Shown here: positions 9,463 to 18,708 of the stretch, in pieces
Layout: the number at the start of each line of letters is the position of its first letter
Numbering within the stretch: the stretch's first letter is position 1
Origin: an uncultured Tateyamaria sp.
GTDB taxonomy: Bacteria > Pseudomonadota > Alphaproteobacteria > Rhodobacterales > Rhodobacteraceae
DNA length: 64,000 nt
Assembly (NCBI RefSeq): GCF_947504105.1
Contig: NZ_CANNGP010000001.1
Location: 244,003-308,002 of the forward strand
Direction: 5' to 3'
The notes under the pieces: model-generated
Databases searched by the model: none
What the model was told of the DNA's origin: nothing
The model's input: the letters and a program-made list of their open reading frames with translations, nothing else
Translations under genes and position numbers: made by a program

Positions 9463-10581
9463 TTATTCTTTATAGATATCGTCTTTTTTCGCGCGTTGGG
9501 AAAATTCTGTCTCTTCTCCCCGCGCGAGGGCCTGCGCCTGCGTGACCCAATTGTCACGGCTCACCCGACCTTTGAACCCAACGAGGTTCTGATCGGCCCA
9601 AGCAATCTCGTCGTCGTTCCATGCCGCAATCTGGTCGTAGTGGAAAACACCGATGCCGTTCAACACCCCTTCAAGCTTGGGTCCAACGCCCTTGATCAGC
9701 TTGAGGTCATCTGCCCCACCCTCACGGGCTTTGGACAAGAGCGCGGGTTCTGTCCCCGTGGAGACGCTATCGGATGCGGCCTCCGGTTTGGCAGCAGCAG
9801 GCTTGGGCTTAGTGCTCTTTGCTTTCGCCGGTGCGGGCTTTTTATTGACGTTGTCGGTGTCAGATGCCGCGTTTGCCTTGCCCCATGGGGCGAGCAATGG
9901 CACTTCAGTGCCATCAATGCGCTTGACCGTATCGCCAATGTCCGCTGCCAGCTGGACAGATGCGTTGTATTTCGTGTGCCCGCTGTCAAAATCCTTGAGG
10001 CTGGTCAATCCGCTCAGCGGCTCGGATGCATAGCGTCCGTTCTGTGGGCCTGGAGTCGGCACTTTACCGGCGGCCAGTTCGTCAATGATTTCGCCCATCC
10101 GCGCGGCGGTCAGGTCCTCGTAGTAATCCTTGCCAATCTGCGCCATCGGCGCGTTGGCGCAGGAACCGAGACATTCGACTTCTTCCCAGCTGAACTTGCC
10201 GTCGGAAGAAAGTTGATGGGCCGTCGCGGCGATCTTGTTCTTGCAGACGGCCACGAGATCTTCGGCCCCGCAGATCATGCAGGAAGTGGTGCCGCACACC
10301 TGAATATGCGCAACAGATCCAACGGGTTGCAGCTGGAACATGAAGTAAAACGATGCCACTTCGAGCGCGCGGATATACGCCAGATCAAGCATATCTGCGA
10401 CCGCTTCAATCGCCGGACGGGTCAGCCATCCCTCTTGCTCTTGCGCGCGCCACAGCAGCGGGATGATGGCCGAGGCCTGACGGCCTTCGGGATACTTGGT
10501 GATCTGCGCTTCGGCCCACGCCTGATTAGCTGGGGTAAAAGCGAAGGTGTCGGGTTGTTCGGGGTGTAGTCTGCGGAGCAT
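9463..10581 (-). CDS. nuoE: NADH-quinone oxidoreductase subunit E with HhH-like C-terminal extension
   Basis: Residues 1-170 are the thioredoxin-fold 2Fe-2S subunit of the complex I NADH module. The ligands are CGTTSC (C96, C101) and CLGSC (C137, C141). Residues about 180-285 form a linker ending in an Ala/Lys/Pro-rich stretch. Residues about 288-372 are an extra domain containing [20 protein letters not shown], which is HhH-like. Typical NuoE proteins are 160-240 residues, so the 372-residue length comes from this extension. The same module recurs in the next gene. The start codon shares 1 nt with the stop of the upstream exported protein. Confidence 0.95.
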   Translation of the reverse strand: MLRRLHPEQPDTFAFTPANQAWAEAQITKYPEGRQASAIIPLLWRAQEQEGWLTRPAIEAVADMLDLAYIRALEVASFYFMFQLQPVGSVAHIQVCGTTSCMICGAEDLVAVCKNKIAATAHQLSSDGKFSWEEVECLGSCANAPMAQIGKDYYEDLTAARMGEIIDELAAGKVPTPGPQNGRYASEPLSGLTSLKDFDSGHTKYNASVQLAADIGDTVKRIDGTEVPLLAPWGKANAASDTDNVNKKPAPAKAKSTKPKPAAAKPEAASDSVSTGTEPALLSKAREGGADDLKLIKGVGPKLEGVLNGIGVFHYDQIAAWNDDEIAWADQNLVGFKGRVSRDNWVTQAQALARGEETEFSQRAKKDDIYKE

Positions 10582-10934
10582 TATCTTGCCTTAACCCAAA
10601 TGCACTCTGAGTTGCTTTTGTACATGAGTGCGCGTTTGTTGCGGCCGGATCCAAGCACAAAAAGCGCCCGAAAACCGTCTGCTGAAACGCGCGGGGTGCG
10701 GTTTTTCTTTGCCTCTTCGGCCAAGTCTTTAAATGTCGTGTAGATCACCTGATGGGTCGCGACATCGACGGAGTTTTTCGGCGCAGTTTTAAGCTGCCGA
10801 ACCAGCTTCGTATACTTGTCTGACCTAAGGTCAGAGCAAGCCTTAGCATCAATGAGGTGGTGCTGAGCAGTGGCGACACCTGCCGACGTCAAAAGTGCGA
10901 GGGTGGAGGCTGCAATCGAGAACCTTATTTTCAT
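10581..10934 (-). CDS. Exported protein of unknown function between nuoD and nuoE
   Basis: A 117-residue protein with a signal peptide ([24 protein letters not shown]) and a basic mature part with two cysteines ([11 protein letters not shown] and [10 protein letters not shown]). It is coupled to nuoD by an ATGA overlap and to nuoE by a 1-nt overlap, so it is translated with complex I subunits. I see no known domain. Pairs of cysteines in exported proteins recur among the small ORFs of this operon. Confidence 0.7.
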   Translation of the reverse strand: MKIRFSIAASTLALLTSAGVATAQHHLIDAKACSDLRSDKYTKLVRQLKTAPKNSVDVATHQVIYTTFKDLAEEAKKNRTPRVSADGFRALFVLGSGRNKRALMYKSNSECIWVKAR

Positions 10935-12145
10935 CGATCAATCTCCCCGAACACCACATCCATCGTGCCGATGATCGCGGCAACATCGGCTAGCTGGTGC
11001 CCTTTCGAGATGTAGTCCATCGCCTGCAGGTGCAGGAAACCCGGCGCGCGAATTTTGCAGCGGTAGGGTTTGTTGCTCCCGTCGGCTACAAGGTACACGC
11101 CGAACTCGCCCTTGGGGGCTTCAACTGCACAATACACCTCGCCTTCGGGCACGTGGAACCCTTCGGTATAAAGCTTGAAGTGATGGATCAGCGCTTCCAT
11201 CGACGTCTTCATATCCGTACGTGACGGCGGCGTGATCTTGCCGCGCGCCAGAACATCGCCCGGACAGTCGCGCAGCTTGCCGATGGCCTGTTTGATGATC
11301 GAGATGGACTGGCGCATCTCTTCCATGCGGACAAGGTAGCGGTCATAGCAGTCACCGTTCTTGCCCACGGGGATCTGGAAGTCGAACTCGTCATAGCATT
11401 CATACGGTTGCGAACGACGCAAGTCCCACGCAAGCCCACTGCCCCGCACCATGACGCCCGAGAACCCGTAGTTCAGGATGTCTTCTTCTGTCACGATTCC
11501 GATATCGGCATTGCGCTGCTTGAAGATACGGTTTTCGGTCAGTAGCCCATCGATATCGACCATGAAACCAGACATGAACTTGTGCGCCCACTCTTCGATA
11601 TCGTCGAGCAGTTCAGGTGGCAGATCCTGATGTACACCGCCAGGCCGGAAATACGCCGCGTGCAGGCGTGCGCCACAGGCCCGTTCGTAAAAGATCATCA
11701 GCTGTTCACGCTCTTCAAAGCCCCAGAGTGGGGGTGTGAGCGCGCCGACATCGAGTGCTTGCGTTGTGATGTTCAGCAGGTGGTTCAGAACGCGCCCGAT
11801 CTCGCAGAACAACACGCGGATCAGTGATGCACGGCGGGGGACTTCGACACCCGTCAGCTTTTCGATAGCAAGACACCAGGCGTGTTCCTGGTTCATCGGC
11901 GCCACGTAGTCGAGACGGTCGAAATAAGGCAGGTTTTGCAGATACGTCCGGCTTTCCATCAGCTTTTCGGTGCCGCGGTGTAGCAGGCCGATATGCGGGT
12001 CGCAGCGTTCCACGACCTCGCCGTCAAGCTCTAGTACAAGCCGCAACACTCCATGTGCCGCGGGGTGTTGCGGGCCGAAGTTGATGTTGAAGTTGCGGAT
12101 CTTCTGTTCGCCCGTCAGGGCATCGTCGAAATTGGAGCCGTCCAT
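10931..12145 (-). CDS. nuoD: NADH-quinone oxidoreductase subunit D
   Basis: This is the 49-kDa-type subunit of complex I that forms the quinone-binding site with Nuo[26 protein letters not shown] and [15 protein letters not shown] carry the conserved HPAAHG and HRGTEK segments. The C-terminus [14 protein letters not shown] is also characteristic. The ORF track begins at a GTG (12148). The ATG at 12145, with AGAGG 8 bp upstream, is preferred and gives 404 residues. A sulfotransferase gene separates it from nuoC. Confidence 0.97.
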   Translation of the reverse strand: MDGSNFDDALTGEQKIRNFNINFGPQHPAAHGVLRLVLELDGEVVERCDPHIGLLHRGTEKLMESRTYLQNLPYFDRLDYVAPMNQEHAWCLAIEKLTGVEVPRRASLIRVLFCEIGRVLNHLLNITTQALDVGALTPPLWGFEEREQLMIFYERACGARLHAAYFRPGGVHQDLPPELLDDIEEWAHKFMSGFMVDIDGLLTENRIFKQRNADIGIVTEEDILNYGFSGVMVRGSGLAWDLRRSQPYECYDEFDFQIPVGKNGDCYDRYLVRMEEMRQSISIIKQAIGKLRDCPGDVLARGKITPPSRTDMKTSMEALIHHFKLYTEGFHVPEGEVYCAVEAPKGEFGVYLVADGSNKPYRCKIRAPGFLHLQAMDYISKGHQLADVAAIIGTMDVVFGEIDR

Positions 12146-12213
12146 CACTATCGCCTCTCTTCGCTACGGTTTGCCACAACGTTCATGTTGCAAAGGGTTA
12201 TCGTCTTCATCAT

Positions 12214-13092
12214 TCAGGCCGCCCACCCGTCCGGTGTACGCCCAAAGGTCTCGCGCACATACTCATATTGCGGCGCCAGTTTTTGCCGCGTCCGCACCCT
12301 GAGTTCGTCAGGCATGCTGACATCGATCCCACGATTTGCGATTGGAAGATCACGATCAAAGGGCGAAATGCTCAAGAATTCGTATAGAGTGTTCTTGTGC
12401 GCTTCGTCGTTGCTGAACATCTCTTCGAAAAAGAAAACAGCCAGCTTGTCAGCTTCGATCACCGCATTCAATTCCATGAGAGTGCGCGCGTAGTTGCTGC
12501 GCAACGCAAATGCTTGATCCTCGTCCCCGAGGAGTTTTTCAAGATTCTGACACGCACCTTCGAGTACCAAGTCGGGATCTGAAATCCCGTCCCGCACCCG
12601 CGCCAAGTGACGTGCGTTTGACCAAGCGCGCTCTACCGGATCGCGCATTATGAAAATGAAGCGGACATCAGTGTGCAAATCGCGCATCTGAGCATAGACG
12701 TTTCGATCTTTTGTTGAGTAGCCTGGGGAAAAATCTGCGACGACCTGCCCCGGCTGTGCCCCATCGAAAAGATAGTCGCGAAACGCGTCGGCATCACCAT
12801 CAACGATCAATTCCCGCGCAGCTATAGTGTCCTTGAGCCGTTTCCGAAGTTGCGGACGTGGTTGCGTGGCCACATTCAATTCGGACGAAATCCGAGCAAT
12901 CCTTCGATCAAAATATGTCCGTGCGCCGGGCGCTTTTCTGTTCCGCGCAAAGAATCCTAATTCTTTAACGCCCCGGAAATGACAGTCTGGATGGTGCCGC
13001 AGATGGCCGAACAAACTCGTTGTTCCTGCCTTGTGCGCCCCGATGCAGAAGAGAACCACAGGCTCCGCAACTTGGGGCGCGGTTTCAGTCAT
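12214..13092 (-). CDS. Sulfotransferase family protein inserted between nuoC and nuoD
   Basis: A protein of about 292 residues with the PAPS-binding 5'-PSB loop near the N-terminus (IGAHKAGTTSLFGHL) and the 3'-phosphate motif FIMRDPVERAWSNARHLAR. It is therefore probably an active sulfuryl-transfer enzyme acting on a carbohydrate or other hydroxyl or amine acceptor; the substrate cannot be read from sequence. Starts at 13092, 13110 or 13146 are all possible, and none has a strong ribosome binding site. It has no obvious link to complex I and is likely a later insertion in the operon. Gaps of 68 and 102 bp on either side are longer than most in this operon. Confidence 0.85.
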   Translation of the reverse strand: MTETAPQVAEPVVLFCIGAHKAGTTSLFGHLRHHPDCHFRGVKELGFFARNRKAPGARTYFDRRIARISSELNVATQPRPQLRKRLKDTIAARELIVDGDADAFRDYLFDGAQPGQVVADFSPGYSTKDRNVYAQMRDLHTDVRFIFIMRDPVERAWSNARHLARVRDGISDPDLVLEGACQNLEKLLGDEDQAFALRSNYARTLMELNAVIEADKLAVFFFEEMFSNDEAHKNTLYEFLSISPFDRDLPIANRGIDVSMPDELRVRTRQKLAPQYEYVRETFGRTPDGWAA

Positions 13093-13194
13093 CGGGCGTT
13101 CATTTAGCATGACATGGGCCCTGTCGGTTCTTGTCGCCCACAGCACCGGTGGCGCAGCTCTGCAACGCAGCTGTCGGCTTGGAATGTGCAGACA

Positions 13195-13362
13195 TCAACG
13201 CTTTTCCAATTCTTGCAGCTTCATTGCCATCACCCAAAGCAGCACAATAGTGCCCACCGGCAGGATGCAGAACAGCGCCCAGTACTGGTTGATCCCGAAA
13301 TGGGGCAGCAGCTTGAACATCGGGATGATGCTTGCCGCGGCAATAAGCAACCACCAGATCAT
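13195..13362 (-). CDS. Small membrane protein downstream of nuoC
   Basis: A 55-residue ORF below the track cut-off. It translates as MIWWLLIAAASIIPMFKLLP, then HFGINQYWALFCILPVGTIV, then LLWVMAMKLQELEKR. There are two hydrophobic helices with a short loop and a charged C-terminal helix. Its ATG is 5 bp from the nuoC stop, with GGAG immediately upstream. The composition and tight spacing suggest a genuine small inner-membrane protein co-translated with nuoC. I recognise no named family. Confidence 0.65.
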   Translation of the reverse strand: MIWWLLIAAASIIPMFKLLPHFGINQYWALFCILPVGTIVLLWVMAMKLQELEKR

Positions 13363-13367
13363 CTCCA

Positions 13368-13976
13368 CTACTTCGCCTCCGCTTCTTTTTCATCGCCAGG
13401 AAGAATGTATTCGGCCCCTTCCCATGGCGACATGAAGTCGAACTGGCGGTATTCCTGAACGAGGCTGACGGGCTCATAAACCACGCGCTTTTCCGCCTCG
13501 TCATACCGAACTTCGGTATAGCCGGTGGTCGGGAAATCCTTGCGCAGCGGATAACCACGGAAGCCATAGTCGGTCAGGATACGCCGCAGGTCCGGATGGC
13601 CCGAGAACAGGATGCCGAACATGTCGAACACTTCGCGTTCAAACCAGTTGGCCGAGGGGTGGATGTCCACAAGAGACGGAACGATCTGATCCTCGCGGAT
13701 CGACACGCGCAGGCGGATGCGATGGTTCTGGTACATCGACAGGAAATGGTAGACGACGTCGAACCGCTTGGCCCGGCCCGGGTAGTCCACGCCGGTGATG
13801 TCCACCAGGGACGAGAAGCGGCAGGTGCTGTCGGATGTGATGAACTCGACAAAACCGGTCAGGCTGGCGGGCGCAACATCCACATTCAGCTCACCATGGG
13901 TCACATCCCAGGCCAGCACGCAATCGGGGCGCTTGGCTTCTAGGTACGTGCCAAGTTCGGTCATTGCTTCGGACAT
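13368..13976 (-). CDS. nuoC: NADH-quinone oxidoreductase subunit C
   Basis: This is the 30-kDa-type peripheral subunit of complex I. The 202-residue protein contains the family signature region [34 protein letters not shown] and the following [19 protein letters not shown]. It is a stand-alone NuoC, not fused with NuoD as in enterobacteria. It starts 10 bp after the nuoB stop. The C-terminus is acidic (EKEAEAK). Confidence 0.97.
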   Translation of the reverse strand: MSEAMTELGTYLEAKRPDCVLAWDVTHGELNVDVAPASLTGFVEFITSDSTCRFSSLVDITGVDYPGRAKRFDVVYHFLSMYQNHRIRLRVSIREDQIVPSLVDIHPSANWFEREVFDMFGILFSGHPDLRRILTDYGFRGYPLRKDFPTTGYTEVRYDEAEKRVVYEPVSLVQEYRQFDFMSPWEGAEYILPGDEKEAEAK

Positions 13977-13985
13977 GAAGCCTCC

Positions 13986-14881
<896 letters not shown>

Positions 14882-14947
14882 GTTGGGCTCCTTTTCTTGG
14901 CGCGAGCGTGTGTGCGCCAGGTCAAGTGGCAAGATTGACTGGACATG

Positions 14948-14976
14948 GGTTTACGCCCGCCGTTCGGCAGCGTCAA
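14948..14976 (-). promoter_or_regulatory. Candidate sigma70-type promoter for nuo operon
   Basis: On the minus strand, TTGACG is followed after 17 bp by TAAACC, about 70 bp upstream of the nuoA GTG. The spacing is ideal and the -35 box is close to consensus, but the -10 box is weak. The location in the only sizeable gap upstream of the operon supports it. Other promoter positions are possible. Confidence 0.3.
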
Positions 14977-15031
14977 TAAAGTCAGGTGCCGGAAGTCACG
15001 GAAATCGTCGGGTGATTTCGCCGCAGTATCC

Positions 15032-15964
15032 TCAATTCAGTGTTTTGGTCGCGTCGGTCCTGCTCCACTCTGCTAGCGTCAAACCCGCCTTCGGCGCATA
15101 AAGCTGAACGTGTAGTGCATGAGTAGGCCGCCCCGGCGCATCGATCGACACCGCACCGGAGCGCGCGCCATCACTTGCCAGCCGCTGCGCCAAATGCGGT
15201 AACGCCAACAATTCCTGATATGTCAGTTCCAAATCCGCACGAAGAGCGGCATTTGCAAAGACCAGTTCACCTGCATCATTGTGCACCGTAATTGCCTTGC
15301 CACTGGTCTCCGCAAGTGTTGTCAAAATCGCGTCATTCTCCGCCAACGCATCGCTAAGTGCTTTTTGCTCGTACCGCAGAACAAGGCGTTCAATCTTGCT
15401 TCCAACCAGGTCGGCAATCGCCTCAAGATATGACAGCTCTGCATTGTTCCAGATACGCGGTGCGGATGACACTGCGCATAATGCACCCACCGGCTCACCC
15501 TCGTTCAACCGCACGGGTACACCCAGATATGCGCCGATATTCATTTCGGACACCACCGGGGCATAGCGCCAACAACTGTGATTGCGGACATCGACAATGC
15601 GCAGGGGCATCCCTGCCTGCATGGTATATGTGCAAATCGTGTCCCGGGCTGAAAGAGCGCGTTCTTCGGCAGCATGTACGGCGCCCGAGCGCCCAAGAGC
15701 GGAAAGCCCATCATCCTTCTGGACGCTGATGAGGCTCAAATCGCAATTCAACTTGACCTTTACCGACTGCGCAAGTGTGTCAAATTCTGACAAACTGCTG
15801 AAATCGAATGCAATTCCCGCCAATAGCTTATTCCGTCCACACTTCACCCAGCCCAGCATAGCGCAGTGCGCCCGAGCTAAAATATCAAAAAGTTGATGCA
15901 GGGCAAATAATAGCCAGACGGGTGGCTTCGTCCCAAGGACTTCGTATGCGAATGAGATAGTCAC
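15032..15964 (-). CDS. GAF-domain protein with a PAS-like C-terminal part
   Basis: A protein of about 310 residues. Residues about 60-195 read as a GAF domain (CDLSLISVQKDDG..., then NIGAYLGVPVRLNEGEPVGALCAVSSAPR, the typical GAF end). A helical linker follows, and residues about 215-300 have PAS-like features (ITVHNDAGELVFANAALRADL). No histidine kinase, GGDEF or DNA-binding domain is present, so it is probably a small sensor or adaptor. The track start is a GTG, and the N-terminal 35 residues may not be translated (next ATG at 15859). It lies upstream of the nuo operon with the same orientation. Confidence 0.65.
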   Translation of the reverse strand: MTISFAYEVLGTKPPVWLLFALHQLFDILARAHCAMLGWVKCGRNKLLAGIAFDFSSLSEFDTLAQSVKVKLNCDLSLISVQKDDGLSALGRSGAVHAAEERALSARDTICTYTMQAGMPLRIVDVRNHSCWRYAPVVSEMNIGAYLGVPVRLNEGEPVGALCAVSSAPRIWNNAELSYLEAIADLVGSKIERLVLRYEQKALSDALAENDAILTTLAETSGKAITVHNDAGELVFANAALRADLELTYQELLALPHLAQRLASDGARSGAVSIDAPGRPTHALHVQLYAPKAGLTLAEWSRTDATKTLN

Positions 15965-16131
15965 GCATACCGCAATGGCGTTCCGGTCATTCGGTCACAT
16001 AAGCAGGATATCTGAGCTACCACTGGCGCGCCGCAAGTCTTGCCTCCCCTTAAGTTCCGGGTCGGCGATCCACGCCTCGGCACGGATGCGATCGGGAAAC
16101 CGTAAGATAGCAAGCACATCAGGTATGACCG

Positions 16132-16389
16132 GTGCACCTTGATGACATGGTGGCCATGCTGGGCGCGTTACGGGCCGATCTCGGCGCAGCGCGCGTGCCT
16201 TGTGTCCTGGATGCTTCCGACCCCAGTCTCGTGCGCCTCCTCGGCCTGCCGCCTATGCCCTACCCGCTCATCTGGGTACTGACCCACGCGGATCTGCACA
16301 CTGTGCCACGCATAGCTGCCTTTACCGAGTTTATCTCAATCGCCCTGCGCAAAAAGCGTTCAGTCTTCGCGGGTGGGGAAGACGGCTAG
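16132..16389 (+). pseudogene. C-terminal remnant of a LysR-family regulator
   Basis: The 85-residue frame begins right after a stop at 16126-16128. Its sequence LDDMVAMLGALRADLGAARVPCVL followed by LIWVLTHADLHTVPRIAAFTEFI is the usual end of a LysR substrate-binding domain. The helix-turn-helix and first two thirds are missing, and no continuation was found in the other plus-strand frames upstream. Its last 4 bp overlap the 3' end of the hydratase gene on the other strand. It may have been a regulator lost by deletion. Confidence 0.65.
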
Positions 16390-17171
16390 GACTGCACCCA
16401 TGCTGCCTTGCGCTTGGCAAAAAAGGCGTCGATGCCTTCCGCGGCCTCGTCCGTCTCCCAGCGCGTTTTGAGCGCGGCAATCGACATGGCAATGGTTTCG
16501 TCATCAATCCGGGAGCCAAATGTACGGGCCAATGCCTTGGCCGCAGCGACAGCGCCGGGTGCGCAACTCAGATATGGCGTGACTTCACACTCCACCGCCC
16601 GCGTCAGGTCACCTGCCGGAACAGCCTTGGCCAAGAGGCCCAGTTCCACAGCCTCTGAAGCATCAAAAAGCCGCGAAGACATGAACACACGACGGGCACG
16701 TCCTTCGCCCATCCGGGCAACGACGTACGGCCCAATTGTTGCGGGGATAATGCCAAGTCGAGTTTCGGTCAGGCCCATTTTGATGTGATCGGCCGCGATC
16801 ACCACATCGCAGACAGACGCCATCCCAACCCCGCCTCCAAAGGCGTTGCCATGCAAGGTGCCGATCAAGGGTTTTGGCATCGTGTTCAACGCATGCAGCA
16901 TATGGGCCAGCTTGCCCGCTTCCTGTGCCCGGGTTTCCGCATCCGATTGCATCTGGTCACGCATCCATCCCAGGTCTCCCCCGGCGCAAAAGGTCTTGCC
17001 TGCTGCGGCAAGAACAACAACCCGGACAGCGTCATCCGTGCCAAGAGCCTGGGCAGCTTCATGCAACTCGGCAATCATCGCAGCATTCATCGCGTTGTGT
17101 TTTTCAGCGCGGTCCAACAGCAATGTGGCGACGCCGCGCGCGTCGACAGTGATCGAAATAGTGTCCGTCAC
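16386..17171 (-). CDS. liuC: Enoyl-CoA hydratase family, probable methylglutaconyl-CoA hydratase
   Basis: A 261-residue crotonase-fold enzyme. The oxyanion-hole segments AEKHNAMNAAM and FCAGGDLGWM are present, followed by GNAFGGGVGMASVCDVVIAA. In the context of MCC subunits and HMG-CoA lyase, the likely reaction is hydration of 3-methylglutaconyl-CoA to HMG-CoA in leucine degradation. The start is a GTG at 17171 with AGGAG 7 bp upstream. It is the last gene of the cluster. Assignment of substrate rests on context. Confidence 0.85.
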   Translation of the reverse strand: MTDTISITVDARGVATLLLDRAEKHNAMNAAMIAELHEAAQALGTDDAVRVVVLAAAGKTFCAGGDLGWMRDQMQSDAETRAQEAGKLAHMLHALNTMPKPLIGTLHGNAFGGGVGMASVCDVVIAADHIKMGLTETRLGIIPATIGPYVVARMGEGRARRVFMSSRLFDASEAVELGLLAKAVPAGDLTRAVECEVTPYLSCAPGAVAAAKALARTFGSRIDDETIAMSIAALKTRWETDEAAEGIDAFFAKRKAAWVQS

Positions 17172-17181
17172 AAGGTTGCTC

Positions 17182-18042
17182 CTAGCCTGCGTTCGGCCTG
17201 CGCATCGACCGAGCCAGCTGTGCCGCTTCTTCTATTACGGTTTGATCAAGCCCGGTTTCGTACCCCAACCGCGCCAGATGCGCCGCAACAGCTTCGGTAG
17301 CAACGTTGCCCGCCGCGCCGGGCGCAAAAGGGCATCCACCCAGACCGCCCACGGCCGCATCAAAAACCCGAACACCAAGCGAAAGCGACGCATCGATATT
17401 GTCCAGCGCGCGCCCACTTGTATCATGAAAATGCCCGGCCAGACGCCCAACCGGCACAACGTCACGCACTGCGAGTAGCATGCGTGCGATTTCATCCGGG
17501 GTACCGCGTCCGATGGTGTCGCCAAGGCTGATTTCATAACAGCCCATTGCGAACAGACGATCCGCAACACGGGCCACGGCTTCGGGTTCAACGGCGCCAT
17601 CGTAAGGGCATTCTACTACGCAAGACACGTAGCCACGCACGGGCAGATCCATGGCGCGGGCCGCATCGATAACCGGGGCAAAGCGGTCCAGCGCTTCATC
17701 GATGCTGGCATTGATGTTGGCACGTGAGAAGCCTTCGCTCGCCGAGCCGAAAACCGCGATCTCGTTGGCGCCAGCCGCACGTGCATCTTCAAAGCCACGT
17801 ATGTTTGGTGTCAACGCAGCATAGCGGATACCGGGTGCACGGGTGATACCTGCCAGAACCTCGGCACTGCCCGCCATCTGTGGCACCCACTTGGGGCTGA
17901 CAAAGCTCGTGCATTCGATCCGCCGAAAGCCTGCTGCACTCAGTTTATCGACAAGGGCGATCTTGTCGGCAACGGAGATTTCTCCCGCTTCATTCTGAAG
18001 ACCGTCGCGCGGCCCAACTTCGTAGATTTCAACCGCGTCCAT
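17182..18042 (-). CDS. liuE: Hydroxymethylglutaryl-CoA lyase
   Basis: A 286-residue TIM-barrel lyase of the HMGL-like family. It starts with EVGPRDGLQNE, the metal/substrate motif, and contains the HMG-CoA lyase signature GGLGGCPFAPGAAGN with the catalytic cysteine, plus HFHDTSGRALDN. It cleaves HMG-CoA to acetyl-CoA and acetoacetate, the final step of leucine breakdown. The gene abuts the GST-like gene upstream with no gap and is 10 bp from liuC. Confidence 0.93.
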   Translation of the reverse strand: MDAVEIYEVGPRDGLQNEAGEISVADKIALVDKLSAAGFRRIECTSFVSPKWVPQMAGSAEVLAGITRAPGIRYAALTPNIRGFEDARAAGANEIAVFGSASEGFSRANINASIDEALDRFAPVIDAARAMDLPVRGYVSCVVECPYDGAVEPEAVARVADRLFAMGCYEISLGDTIGRGTPDEIARMLLAVRDVVPVGRLAGHFHDTSGRALDNIDASLSLGVRVFDAAVGGLGGCPFAPGAAGNVATEAVAAHLARLGYETGLDQTVIEEAAQLARSMRRPNAG

Positions 18043-18708
18043 TCACGCCTCCCAAGCTGGATAAAAGTCCTGATTATAGAGTCGGCCCGCCTCATCCGGC
18101 AAACTCGCCCGGAACGCCGGTCGTTCCGTGATCCTCTCGAACCACCGGCCAAGCTCGGGATGATCGCCGAAGGTGCGAAAGTGACGGGCCATGTAGACAG
18201 CCTGTCCGACTGAAACATCAGCAGCCGAAAAGCCCGAGGTCAGAAGATAATCACGGTTCTCAACCGGTGTGGACAACCGTGCCTCTATTGCGTCATAGCA
18301 CTTTCTGACCCGTGCTGATTCAAGCTTCATCACGGTTGGACTGCGCATGCTGTCATCGTATATCGCCACGTGCTGCTGCGTCAGGGCTGCAGTATGCTGG
18401 CTGACCGTTTCGGCGAAATGCACCCAAACCAGCCATTCCATACGGCCCGGTGTACCGGCACTGCGGCCCAGGCCATCCGGGCTGAAACGTTCACACAAGT
18501 ATTCTGTGATTGCGCCGGTTTCGAACATCCGCTCTCCGTCAATCTCAAGCGCGGGCACCCGGCCCGCCGGGCTTAGGCTGAGGAATTCCGGCGCGCGCAG
18601 GGACTTGTCGAAAGGGTGAATCTGTACCTGAAACTCAACGCCAATCTCGTTGAGTAGCCAAAGGGTGCGCATCGACCGGGTCTGTGGGCAGTGATGCAAG
18701 GTGATCAC
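18043..18708 (-). CDS. Glutathione S-transferase family protein in leucine cluster
   Basis: A 221-residue protein. Residues 1-80 form the thioredoxin-like GST N-domain (MITLHHCPQTRSMRTLWLLNEIG, then RVPALEIDGERMFETGAITEYL). The rest is an all-helical C-domain with YLLTSGFSAADVSVGQAVYMA. The start is a GTG that overlaps the liuD stop (GTGA). A role in the pathway is not obvious; detoxification or a maleylacetoacetate isomerase-like activity would be guesses. It is clearly embedded in the operon. Confidence 0.88.
   Translation of the reverse strand: MITLHHCPQTRSMRTLWLLNEIGVEFQVQIHPFDKSLRAPEFLSLSPAGRVPALEIDGERMFETGAITEYLCERFSPDGLGRSAGTPGRMEWLVWVHFAETVSQHTAALTQQHVAIYDDSMRSPTVMKLESARVRKCYDAIEARLSTPVENRDYLLTSGFSAADVSVGQAVYMARHFRTFGDHPELGRWFERITERPAFRASLPDEAGRLYNQDFYPAWEA

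Noticed and set aside
15965-16131. Minus-strand open stretch reading ...FPDRIRAEAWIADPELKGRQDL...
   Set aside because: It has no start codon in a suitable place and ends after about 45 codons. I could not link it to a family, so it is not listed as a gene.
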